Of a DNA stretch of 64,000 nt, positions 40,786 through 49,100 are shown one piece after another. The notes below the pieces were generated by a model. It was given only the letters and a program-made list of their open reading frames with translations. It had not been told where the DNA came from and did no database searches. Numbering within the stretch: the stretch's first letter is position 1; every line of letters starts with the position of its first letter. Location: contig JAIMBI010000020.1 of NCBI GenBank assembly GCA_023565505.1, positions 1-64,000 on the forward strand. Reading direction: 5' to 3'. Both the position numbers and the translations under genes were made by a program. This DNA comes from Actinomycetes bacterium. GTDB lineage: Bacteria > Bacillota > Sulfobacillia > Sulfobacillales > JAIMBI01.

Positions 40786-41391
40786 ATGGGCATGACCGTG
40801 GTTTTGGTCGGTTCGCCGCGGATGGTCCGCGCCTGGCGTCGCGCTTTTGCGGGGACGCCCGTGACTGTCCTGACAGGCGATATTTTGGCGACGGCGCGCG
40901 GCGGCGCCCTGGTGTCCCCCGCCAACAGCTTCGGCTGGATGACGGGTGGGCTGGACGAAGGGATTCGCCGCACGTATGCGGTGGCCGGGGTCGACATCCT
41001 GACGCGCGTGCAGGCCGCCATTTGTGACCAAGCAGCGGGGGAGCTGCCGGTGGGGCAGGCGTTAGTCGTGCCGACGCCGGACGGCCCGTTCACCCACCTT
41101 GTGCTGGCGCCGACCATGCGGACACCCCGACCGGTCCCATGGTCCCTGAACGCTTACCTGGCCTTTCGAGCAGCGCTATTGGCCGTGCGGGTCTGGAACG
41201 CCGCCGAACCTGAGATGCCTGTCCGGACGCTGTTCTGTCCGGGGCTGGCGACGGGGATTGGCCGGATGCCGCCTCGCCGGGCGGCCCGCCAGATGCGGGC
41301 GGCCTGGGACGCCGTCCAGACGGGACCGCCGACGGTCCTGCCGTCGCTGGCGCGGCTGGCGGCGACCGAATGGGCGTTGCGTTGGGGATGA
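40786..41391 (+). CDS. macro-domain protein
   Basis: The 201-residue protein has TGDILATA, ALVSPANSFGWMTGGLDEGI, the LPVGQALVVPT strand, HLVLAPTMRTP and CPGLATGIGRMPP, matching the ADP-ribose-binding macro domain. Such domains bind or hydrolyse ADP-ribose adducts, and phage/plasmid members may counter NAD-based defence. GAGGAGGGGGG is the SD. It follows the pilus block by 48 bp. Confidence 0.8.
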   Translation: MGMTVVLVGSPRMVRAWRRAFAGTPVTVLTGDILATARGGALVSPANSFGWMTGGLDEGIRRTYAVAGVDILTRVQAAICDQAAGELPVGQALVVPTPDGPFTHLVLAPTMRTPRPVPWSLNAYLAFRAALLAVRVWNAAEPEMPVRTLFCPGLATGIGRMPPRRAARQMRAAWDAVQTGPPTVLPSLARLAATEWALRWG

Positions 41392-41485
41392 CGGCACGGT
41401 GCCACGGGCGTACCAAGGCGCTCGCCGGTCGCGGCGAGCGCGTTGTATTTCGAGCCTGGCACCCCCCGAGGAGGCGAGAGGACCC

Positions 41486-42148
41486 ATGTTCGAGGTCATC
41501 CGGTGGCAGGCGGTCGCACCCGTCCGCGCGACGTTGGCGGCGCTGGCCCGCCAGACGGCGTGGCATGAGGAGGGCCAATTGGTCGGCCATCCGCAGCGCA
41601 CGGAGGCGCTGATGCGGGCCGTCCTGCGGGCATGGGCGCGGGAGCGGCCCCTGCCGCCGGACGCGGCCTGGTGGCCGCTCACGATGTTGGTGCACGACGT
41701 CGGCAAGCTCCGGCTGCCGGCGGAGCTGTTCCGCAAGCCGGGGCCGCTGACCGCCGCCGAGCGGGCGCTGATCGAGACCCACACGACGCTGGGGGCCGAG
41801 GAGTGCGCGCGGTTGGCCGAAGAGGCGGAGGACGCCGAGGCGGCCGCCTTCTGGCGGCTTGCGGAGCAGGTCGCCGGTGGGCACCACGAGCGGCCGGACG
41901 GCCAGGGCTATCCCCAGGGGCTGGCCGGCGGCGCTGTCCCGCTCCTGCTCCGGGTGGCGCGGGCCGTGGACGTGTTCGACGCCCTGACGCACCACCGGGC
42001 CTATCACGCCGCCCGGTCGCCGGCGGAGGCGCTGGCGGTGATGGAGACCGAGGCGGGTTTCGACACCACGGTGCTGGCCGTGTTGCGCCGCGTCGTCGCG
42101 GCAGGGGCCGGACGGCCCCGGCGCACGGGACAGCAGGAGGAGGCATAG
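41486..42148 (+). CDS. HD-GYP-type cyclic di-GMP phosphodiesterase
   Basis: The 220-residue protein shows HD (LVHDVGKLRLPAELF, about 70-84), KPGPLTAAERALIETHTTLG, GGHHERPDGQGYPQGL with the GYP motif, and FDALTHHRAYHAARSPAEAL. All typical HD-GYP landmarks are present. The family degrades cyclic di-GMP to pGpG or GMP with a metal centre. There is no receiver or sensor domain. A cyclase domain on the coupling protein of the same element makes a matched pair. Confidence 0.85.
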   Translation: MFEVIRWQAVAPVRATLAALARQTAWHEEGQLVGHPQRTEALMRAVLRAWARERPLPPDAAWWPLTMLVHDVGKLRLPAELFRKPGPLTAAERALIETHTTLGAEECARLAEEAEDAEAAAFWRLAEQVAGGHHERPDGQGYPQGLAGGAVPLLLRVARAVDVFDALTHHRAYHAARSPAEALAVMETEAGFDTTVLAVLRRVVAAGAGRPRRTGQQEEA

Positions 42149-42152
42149 AACG

Positions 42153-42443
42153 ATGGACATGCGTGAGACCCTGCCCGGGCTCGTCGGCGACGACGAAGTC
42201 TTGGGACTACGCCAGGCCGCGGAGGCCCTGGGGATTCGGGTGGCGACCCTGCGGCGCCTGTTGCGCGAACACCACGTGCCCGTGGTGCGCTTGGGCTGGC
42301 GCACGGTGCGGATCCGGCGGGCGGATCTGGCGACGCTGGTGCTCCAGCTCCGCGGGCCCGTCGGCGAGTGGGGACGCGCGCAGATGCAGCGGCGGAAAGC
42401 CCAGGCCACGCAGCGGGATCCTGTGCGCCATCCCCGGCGGTAG
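42153..42443 (+). CDS. excisionase/MerR-like HTH regulator
   Basis: The 96-residue protein carries LGLRQAAEALGIRVATLRRL and VRLGWRTVRIRRADL, an HTH_17/excisionase fold, and a basic tail. GGAGGAGG precedes the ATG. It directly follows the HD-GYP gene and directly precedes two copies of a GGTCCCCAC palindrome, a likely binding site. Confidence 0.7.
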   Translation: MDMRETLPGLVGDDEVLGLRQAAEALGIRVATLRRLLREHHVPVVRLGWRTVRIRRADLATLVLQLRGPVGEWGRAQMQRRKAQATQRDPVRHPRR

Positions 42444-42445
42444 AC

Positions 42446-42505
42446 GTGGGTCCCCACATGTGGGGGACCACACAGGATCGTGGGTCCCCACACGTGGGGG
42501 ACCAC
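42446..42505. repeat. two 26-bp palindromes (GTGGGTCCCCACA-TGTGGGGGACCAC type)
   Basis: Copies at 42446-42471 and 42480-42505 are 34 bp apart and differ only at the centre (ACATGTG or ACACGTG). Each is nearly self-complementary around that centre. Four related sites lie at 44369-44489. They resemble operators or partition sites rather than terminators because no T tract follows. Confidence 0.7.
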
Positions 42506-42531
42506 AGGGCCATTCGGAAGGGAAAATCACG

Positions 42532-42700
42532 TCAACTACCCCACGGCTGAAGCCGGGGGCTTGCAGCTAGGCGGAATCGCCTGCCGCGTGCGGCTGGTTG
42601 ACGGCAGCCCTGCGGGCGATGTTGCCCGCAGCGATGGTATCGGCGGGGCCAGCGAACCCACAACCGACACACTGGAAGGAGGCTTGGGTCGGACGGTTAC
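42532..42700 (-). ncRNA. probable omega-RNA of TnpB overlapping the tnpB 3' end
   Basis: TnpB proteins use an RNA derived from the 3' part of tnpB and the element's right end, with the guide taken from the flank. The right-end hairpin (42539-42559) would be its 3' scaffold, and GTGATTTTCCCTTCCG just outside would be the guide. Placement is by analogy with characterised TnpB elements; the 5' limit is a guess. Confidence 0.4.
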
Positions 42701-43646
42701 GCTTGTCCACGAGCCCACAGGCGGGGCAAGTTCGGGATGTGTTCCTCGGATCCACCAGGACGACGGGAACACCGAACAACCGAGCCTTGTACTCGATGAA
42801 GGATCGGAGCTGGTGGAACGCCCAACTGTGCTGAGTGCGACGCTGCGCCTTTTGAACCGTTATCCGTTCGCGGATTCCCTTGAGGTCTTCAAGGGCGATC
42901 CCGCGACCGGTGCCTTGGGCCTTCGCCACCAGCCGTTTGGCGATCCGATGGTTGACATCCGCCGCGAACCGGCGTTCCTTCCTGCGCCGCTTCTTCAGGA
43001 GACGCCTCGCCGACTTGGTACCTTTCGCTTGCAACCTTCTACGGAGCTTAGTATGGCGCTTGCGGAGCCCGTTCAGGTGGCCCCCCGAGTAGGTATCGCC
43101 ATCGGAATCTGTGGCAATGTTGACAATCCCCAAATCGACCCCCAACCAGTCATCGGGTTGGAGGGGCGGCGGTTCGGGCACCTCGACCACCACAGCCAGA
43201 TAGAAGGTACCATCGCGGTAAATCAGGTCGGCTTGTCCACGAATTCGATCCAGCCTAGCTTTCTGGTAGCCTCCAAGGACGATGGGGATGACCTGCCGAC
43301 CCCGGAGGGTCAGGATCGAAACCCGATCCAACCCCTTCCACGACAGCACCCGCTGGTCATAGACAATGGCCCCGTGCTCTCGAAACACGGGCTGCTTGGA
43401 CTTGTCTCGCTTGTACGCTTCCGCGACCTTGCTAATCACACGAACGGCCATCTGAGCGGGCAGGCTAAACCGCTCCCGGATGTCGTAATAGACGATCTTC
43501 TGGAGCCTGATCTTGTTGGCCGTCCGCTCCCGGAAGGCGGTTTCAGCGACGAAGTTGCAAGCGGAATTGAACCGCTCCATCGTCTCCAAAAGCGCAGTGG
43601 TTTGTTCAGGCGTTGGATGGAGTTTGACCATCAGCGTCAGATTCAT
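42567..43646 (-). CDS. tnpB: TnpB RNA-guided endonuclease
   Basis: From ATG 43646 the 359-residue protein has the OrfB/TnpB layout: an N-terminal HTH-like part (HPTPEQTTALLETMERFNSA), a RuvC Asp in GVDLGIVNIATDSDG, the Glu in IALEDLKGIRER, a zinc finger CPACG...CVGCGF and the final Asp in ADTIAAGNIA. All three acidic residues and four Cys are kept, so it is probably active. A longer frame starting at 43673 has no better support. The gene is complete for the family (350-400 residues). Confidence 0.9.
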   Translation of the reverse strand: MNLTLMVKLHPTPEQTTALLETMERFNSACNFVAETAFRERTANKIRLQKIVYYDIRERFSLPAQMAVRVISKVAEAYKRDKSKQPVFREHGAIVYDQRVLSWKGLDRVSILTLRGRQVIPIVLGGYQKARLDRIRGQADLIYRDGTFYLAVVVEVPEPPPLQPDDWLGVDLGIVNIATDSDGDTYSGGHLNGLRKRHTKLRRRLQAKGTKSARRLLKKRRRKERRFAADVNHRIAKRLVAKAQGTGRGIALEDLKGIRERITVQKAQRRTQHSWAFHQLRSFIEYKARLFGVPVVLVDPRNTSRTCPACGLVDKRNRPTQASFQCVGCGFAGPADTIAAGNIARRAAVNQPHAAGDSA

Positions 43647-43741
43647 GCCAACAGTATAACACAAAAAACTCAATGCCAGAAAGGGGGGAGCCGCCCTTCC
43701 TCCCCACGCCTAAAGGCGGGGGCTTCCGGGCGGCGGTTTCG

Positions 43742-44257
43742 GTGAGAACCTGGCAACGCCCGAGCTGGCGAGAAGTGAAGATCCGGTTGCACCAGGCGCA
43801 CGATGCGGACGTGCTGGCGGTCATTGAGGCCATACCGCCCGGAGAGCGGCAAGCCGCGCTGGTGCGAGCCCTCCGCGCCGGCTTTCAACTCCAGGACACC
43901 CGCGTGGCCGCGACCCCCGCGCCGGTGACGGCGGACGCCGCCGACCAAGGCCCCAACCCGTCCACCGCGGCCGTGGTTCCGACGGCGGACCCTGGTCCGC
44001 CGGACCCGGCGCCGACGACGGTCGCGTCCCCACAGCCCCACCCGTGGATGAAGCGCCTGGCGCAGGCGGAACTCAAGTTGTTTGGCCGACAGTGGCCGCC
44101 GGAGTACCTGGAACCCGACACGCGCACGCCGGAGGAGATCGAGCGCGACAACGAGGAGTGGTGGGACCTGGCCACGCGCTACGACCCTTATACCGGGAGA
44201 AAGCGGGAAGGCCCCCCGCCGCCCCGCCCGGGCCTGCATCCGCCGACACGGTATTGA
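43742..44257 (+). CDS. ParR-like protein, 5' end next to the IS insertion
   Basis: The frame starts at GTG 43742, only about 15 bp from the left end of the TnpB element, and has no SD. Its N-terminal part (REVKIRLHQAHDADVLAVIE, then AIPPGERQAALVRALRAGF) resembles the start of the protein at 45793 (DHDPLAQALRAIPARRRAAA). A Pro/Thr linker and a charged C-terminal segment (EEIERDNEEWWDLATRYDPY) follow. It may be a paralogous partition adaptor whose promoter or first codons were removed by the insertion. Confidence 0.45.
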   Translation: MRTWQRPSWREVKIRLHQAHDADVLAVIEAIPPGERQAALVRALRAGFQLQDTRVAATPAPVTADAADQGPNPSTAAVVPTADPGPPDPAPTTVASPQPHPWMKRLAQAELKLFGRQWPPEYLEPDTRTPEEIERDNEEWWDLATRYDPYTGRKREGPPPPRPGLHPPTRY

Positions 44258-44300
44258 GCCCTCATGCCGGACCCCTGCCGGGCCGTGTGATAGAGTGCGG

Positions 44301-44368
44301 GTGTCACACCTCGAAAACCCTTGCGAGACAAGGCTTCGCGGGGTGTGACACGCCTGATCTGTCACACC
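44301..44368. repeat. three TGTCACACC motifs in alternating orientation
   Basis: GTGTCACACC (44301-44310), GGTGTGACAC (44342-44351) and TGTCACACC (44360-44368) form inverted and direct repeats ahead of the parM-like gene. Another GGTGTGACA lies near 50964. They look like operator or partition-complex sites. Confidence 0.5.
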
Positions 44369-44489
44369 GGGGTCCCCACACGTGGGACCCCACAGGCAAC
44401 GTGGGTCCCCACATGGGTCCCCACACAAGAGCGGGGGTCCCCACGTGTGGGGGACCACACGGAATGTGGGGGACCACGTGGGTCCCCAC
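44369..44489. repeat. four GGTCCCCAC/GTGGGGACC palindromic sites
   Basis: Sites at 44369-44393, 44401-44424, 44433-44458 and 44465-44489 are variants of the palindrome at 42446-42505, spaced about 32 bp from start to start. They occupy much of the gene-free interval upstream of the parM-like gene. Confidence 0.65.
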
Positions 44490-44495
44490 CCATGC

Positions 44496-44525
44496 GCGGT
44501 TGCGTGCGGTCATGCGCGGTCCCGC
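44496..44525. repeat. 10-bp-phased GCGGTYNNNN array, 3 units
   Basis: Units begin at 44496, 44506 and 44516 (GCGGTTGCGT, GCGGTCATGC, GCGGTCCCGC), exactly 10 bp apart, so the conserved GCGGT lies on one face of the helix. Similar arrays lie at 49741-49790 and 50878-50933. ParR-type proteins bind such phased short repeats. Confidence 0.6.
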
Positions 44526-44631
44526 GCGAAGCCGATGGCGAGCGATTGGCAGGCCGCAACGGGTTCTTAGGACCGAAACACTTCGACAACGGCGCGAGAC
44601 GCGCCATCCCCAAGAAGGAGGAGGATCCCCG

Positions 44632-45588
44632 ATGCACCTGGCCGTCGACGTCGGCCACGGCTACGTCAAAGCGCTCGCCGTCTCCGGCGGGCGCGCGCTG
44701 TTTCCGAGTCTCATCATCCCGGCCGCCCGCACCGTCGAGCTGGTCGGCTACGCGCACGAGCGGCCCGTCCTGCTTGACGGCGCGCCGTATTGGGTCGGCG
44801 AGGTGGCCCGCCGGGCAGGCGCGACGGCGCTGTGGAGCCGCGACAAGGCCGCGGACACCGAGACGTTCCGGCTCGCGGTCGTCGCCGCCGCGCGCCTGGG
44901 GGCCGACGGGCCCGTCCGGATCGCCACGGGGCTTCCGCTCGCGTGGTTCGCGGCCCAGCGGCAGGCGCTCGCGGCCGCGTGGGGCGGCCGGACCGTCACT
45001 GTCCAGATCCCGGGCGAGCCGGCGCGGCGCGTGTGGTTTGAGACCGTCACGGTCCTCCCGCAGGGGGTGGCCGCCGCGGCCGCCGTCCTGGCGCGGCCCG
45101 GCTGGGCGCCGGGTCCGTACCTCGTCTGCGACGTGGGCTACCGCACCACGGACTGGATCCTCGTCGAGCGGAGCGCCGACGGGCGGCTTCAGTACGACCC
45201 GACGGCCGCCGACAGCGTGGAGGGCGGCACCGGCGACGTGGCGCGCCGGGTCGCCGCGGCCCTGACGGACGAGACGGGCGTGCCGTTCAGCCCGGCTGAG
45301 GTGGAGACGGCCGACGTGGTGCACGTGCGCGGCCGGGCCGTCCCGCTGGACGAGCCCCGGCGGGCCGCGCGGCAGGCGGTGGCCCGCCAGCTCCACGACC
45401 GGCTGGCGGAGGCCCTGGGCGACCGGATCGCCAAGCTCGCGGGCCTCGTGGCCGTGGGGGGCGGCGCCGCGCTGGCCGCCGACGCCTGGCCGGAGGCGGT
45501 CATCCCCGCCGACCCGCAATGGGCCAACGCCGCCGCGTACCGCGACGCCTTGCTGGCCGCCGCCGGCCCGCGTCCCGCGTGGGTCTGA
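44632..45588 (+). CDS. ParM/StbA-like actin-type segregation ATPase
   Basis: The 318-residue protein has actin-fold motifs: phosphate 1 AVDVGHGYVKALAV at the N-terminus, RIATGLPLAWF, phosphate 2 LVCDVGYRTTDWILV (about 162-176), SVEGGTGDVARRV and the adenosine motif LVAVGGGAALAAD (about 275-287). These fit the ParM/Alp/StbA family, which polymerises to push plasmids apart. GGAGGAGG lies upstream. The gene is followed by a ParR-like gene and preceded by several repeat families, giving a complete type II partition locus. Confidence 0.85.
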   Translation: MHLAVDVGHGYVKALAVSGGRALFPSLIIPAARTVELVGYAHERPVLLDGAPYWVGEVARRAGATALWSRDKAADTETFRLAVVAAARLGADGPVRIATGLPLAWFAAQRQALAAAWGGRTVTVQIPGEPARRVWFETVTVLPQGVAAAAAVLARPGWAPGPYLVCDVGYRTTDWILVERSADGRLQYDPTAADSVEGGTGDVARRVAAALTDETGVPFSPAEVETADVVHVRGRAVPLDEPRRAARQAVARQLHDRLAEALGDRIAKLAGLVAVGGGAALAADAWPEAVIPADPQWANAAAYRDALLAAAGPRPAWV

Positions 45589-45674
45589 AGCGCCTCAGGA
45601 GCCACCCCGACACGTTTCCCGGCGTCGCCTGCCGCATCACGTCAAGCCTTTTGCGCCGCCATTCCGGTGTCATG

Positions 45675-45780
45675 CCGGGAACCCCGAAACAGTCGGCCGC
45701 GACACGGTACCGGATCCCGGCGTCATCCCGGGAACCGGGCTGCCAAGCCAACTGACGGCACGCTGTCGCTTTCCGGGAAC
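45675..45780. repeat. three CCGGGAAC sites upstream of the ParR-like gene
   Basis: CCGGGAAC occurs at 45675-45682, 45728-45735 and 45773-45780, the first two inside longer similar stretches (GTCAT, 1-2 bases, then CCGGGAACC). They fill the 200-bp gap between the ParM-like and ParR-like genes and may be autoregulatory sites. Confidence 0.4.
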
Positions 45781-45792
45781 GGAGGGAATCCC

Positions 45793-46128
45793 TTGCGTAT
45801 CGAGTTCACCGTACCGGACCACGATCCGTTGGCGCAGGCGCTCCGCGCCATCCCGGCCCGGCGGCGCGCGGCAGCGGTGCGGGCCGCGCTGGCCCGCGCG
45901 CTGACCGACTCTCCGCCGATGGGACCGGATCGCCTCGCGCCGCTGGTGGCGGCCCTAGACCGCATCGCCGCGGCGCTCGAACGGGGCGCTTCGACCCCCG
46001 CGCCCGGCCGGGCGGAGCCGGCGCCCGCACCGGACCCCTGGGCGACCCCCGCGGACCCGGCCGCCGTCCGTCAAGCGCTCTGGGACGGCCTCGCGGCCTT
46101 TGGGGTGGGGGAGGACGAGCGGCCATGA
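45793..46128 (+). CDS. ParR-like DNA-binding adaptor
   Basis: Starting at TTG 45793 (GGAGGG upstream), the 111-residue protein has a short strand plus helices at its N-terminus (MRIEFTVPDHDPLAQALRAI, then PARRRAAAVRAALARAL), an Arg/Ala linker and an acidic C-terminal helix. A ribbon-helix-helix-like head with an acidic tail, located after parM, is the ParR plan. It overlaps the coupling-protein start (ATGA). Identification rests on context. Confidence 0.6.
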   Translation: MRIEFTVPDHDPLAQALRAIPARRRAAAVRAALARALTDSPPMGPDRLAPLVAALDRIAAALERGASTPAPGRAEPAPAPDPWATPADPAAVRQALWDGLAAFGVGEDERP

Positions 46129-49100
46129 ACCACGAGGTCCCGCGCACCTCCTGGGTGCTCTGGGCGGTCGCCCTGTTCGGGCTGGTACTCTGGCTCAGCC
46201 ATGGCGGAAAAGCGGCACCGCCGGCAGGCGGGGGCCGGCCGGCGCCCGCGCCCCCGGTGAGCGGCGTCCTCGCCGCGACGCTGGCGCACGTCCTTGCCGC
46301 GCTGCTCTGGGCCCTGGCCGCGCTCCTCCTGCTGGCCCTCCTCGTGGCCGCGGTGCGGCTGGCCCTGCGCCGGCGCCGGGCCCTCGCCATGCGGGTGGAC
46401 GAGATCATCCTGGGACCGGACGATACGGCCACGCCCTACGAGGTCATGTCGGCGCTCGACGCCATCCACGGGCAGCTCCTCACCCGCTACGGCAGCGCCG
46501 CGCTCGGCCAAGTGTCCTGGACGTTCGAGATCGTGCGGGACGCGGACGGCGGCGTGCACTTCCTGTTGGCCGCGCCCTTCGGGTGGCTCGACGCGATTGA
46601 GGACATCTGGCGCAGCAAGTACACCAACCTGCGCTTTCGGCCCTGGCGCGAGACGCCGCGGCCCTGGCCCGTGGCGCAGCAGATCGTGCTCGCCAAGCCC
46701 TGGTGGCACGCCACGGAGACGCAGAAGGACTACCAGAACAGCGTCGTGGAGACGCTGGTGCAGGCCCTCGACCGCGCGGACGGGGCGGTGCACCTCCAGT
46801 ACCATCTGACGCCGCTGCCGGTCGAACCCCTGCACGCGCAACTCCGGCACCGGATTCGGCAGATGGAGTACGGCGCCCGGGCCCAGCAGCAGGCGGACCC
46901 CGCCATGCCGGGCGTGGGCTACGCCGAGAGCCAGGTGGTCAAGGACAGCCTGCAACTGTACGGCAAGGCGGCGTTTCGCACCGAGATCCGGCTCGCCGCC
47001 GACACCTGGGCGGACATGCAGCGGGCCTACGGGGCCATCCAGGAGGCGGGCGGCGAGAACCGCTTCCGGGCGGCGACCGTGGTGCTGGGCAAGGGGCTCT
47101 GGACGCGGTGGTTCTGGGCGCGGATGCCGAGTCTCGTGCTCTTCCGGGCGTGCCTCCTGTTCAGCTTCCCGCTGGCGACGCTGATCCATCTCCCGACGGC
47201 ACGGCTCCGGGTCAACAGTCTCCAGCGGGCGCTGGTGCGGCGGGGGCCGGCGCCCCGGCCCATCCCGCGCGATCCGGCGCTCGCGATCCTCCGCGACGAG
47301 ACCGGGCCGGTGGGCATCCCCGAGGGGGACCGGAAGTACAACCTCCTCCTGGTCGGCTCCCAGGGCGCCGGCAAGACGACGGACCTCCTCAACGTGGTCA
47401 AGGTGGACAGCCGGTGGACCGCGCCGGGCGCCGACGGGCGGCCGGTCTACGCCAAGGCCCTGGTGCTCCTCGACATCGGGAAGGACACGGCGCACCGGGC
47501 GCTGGGGATCATCCCGCCCGGCCGCGAGGTGATCTGGTTCGACCCGGCCGACCCGGCCTGCCCGTGGGGGATCAATCCCCTGCTGGCGGACGTGGAGGCG
47601 AGCGGACTCGCCGACCACGTGCTGGAGGGCCTGACCGCTGTCTTCGGCGACGAGGCCATCCGGGCGCGCTCGCGGGAGTTCCTGGGCAACGCCATCCTGG
47701 CGGTGCGGGAGGTCCTGGGCGACCAGGCGGACTTCACGCACGTCTACCGGCTCCTGACCGACGAGACGTTCCGGCAGTATGTCGCAGAACATGTCCAGGA
47801 CGCCCACCAGCGACGGTACTGGCAGCAGGTGATTCCCCAGACGCTCCAGGTCAACCCCCGCTTCTTCGAGGAGGGCCTGGCGGCGCCGCGCAACAAGCTC
47901 GACGAGGTGCTGCGGAACCCCCGCATCCGGGCCGTGCTGGAGGCGGGGCCGGGCCGGCGGCTCATCGACTTCCGCGCCATCATCGCCCGCCGGCAGATCC
48001 TCGTCGCCAACCTGGACAAGGCGCGGCTCGGCACGACCGGCGCGCGGCTGGTGGGCATCCTGCTCCTCACGATGCTGTGGCACGCGCTGGAGGCGCAGAC
48101 GGCCGTGCCGGAGGCCGAGCGGGTGCCCGTCTCGCTCATCCTGGACGAGGCGCAGAACTTCATCAGCGACGGGTTTCTCGACCTCCTGGCCGAGGGCCGG
48201 GCGTACGGGGTGCAGGTGACGCTGGCCGTGCGGTTCCTGCAGGAGATCGCGTCGGAGAAGGTCATCCTGGGGCTGCAGGCGCTCGCGCAGAACCTCATCG
48301 TGCACCAGTTCGAGCTGGTGGACGAGGCGAAGCTGTTCATGCAGCGGTTCATGCGGGTGTGGGCCAACATGGTCACCACGGCGGACGAGAGCCAGGACGC
48401 GATCAACTTCGGGGCGGACGACTTCATGCGGCTGCCGAAGTTCTGGGCGGTCTGCCGGTTCATGGTGGGGGGCACGCCCCAGCCGGCGTTTTTGGCCCAG
48501 ACCATCCCGTGGGAAACGGCCTACGACGCGGCGGCGCGGCAGGCCCACCTGGCGCGCCAGCCCCAGTGGACGCCCCCGCCGGAGCCGGTTGGGAAGTCCG
48601 CGCCAGCGGAGGACGTCAAGCAGACGGCCGAGCCGGAGCCCGCCCGGACTGTTGGATCACCGGGACCGGATGCGGAGGCGGAGCGGGCACCGACGCCGGC
48701 CCGGGCCGGGTCGCCGCTCTCTGGGGCCGACCTGCCGGGGGCCGCGCCCGGCGTCGGACCCCCCGGCTTGCCGGATGTGTTGACGCTGCTCCTGGGCCCG
48801 GAGGGCGCCGCCGCGCTGCTGGCGTTCGCGCGGGACAAGCTGACCGGCCTCTACGGCCAAAACGTCTGGCACCAGCTCCTCGCCCAGGACCTGACGGCGT
48901 GCGCCGTGGTCATCTGCGACCTTGACGGGCTGAAGCCGATCAACGATACCCAGGGGCACGCGGCGGGGGATGCATACCTGCAACGGGCTGCGCGGGCCCT
49001 GGCGCAGGCGGTCGGGTCGGGCGGCCTGGCCGTGCGGGCGGGCGGCGATGAGTTCGCCGTGCTGGCGCGAGGGCTGTCGCCCGGCGAGCTGGCCGGGCTG

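Larger units (their letters stand above)
42531..43728 (-). mobile_element. IS200/IS605-group element carrying only tnpB (IS1341-like)
   Basis: The element contains one tnpB gene and no Y1 transposase. Its ends hold subterminal imperfect palindromes: CCCCACGGCTGAAGCCGGGGG at the right end (42539-42559) and CCCCACGCCTAAAGGCGGGGG at the left end (43702-43722). The right end, read on the minus strand, ends in TAGTTGAC, as in many IS605 relatives. Outer limits are approximate. GC is lower than in flanking genes. It lacks its own mobility gene and would need TnpA in trans. Confidence 0.8.

Noticed and set aside
42446-42505. CRISPR-like reading of the GGTCCCCAC repeats
   Set aside because: Only two copies, 8-bp spacing and self-complementary units. 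No cas genes. Better explained as operator or partition palindromes.
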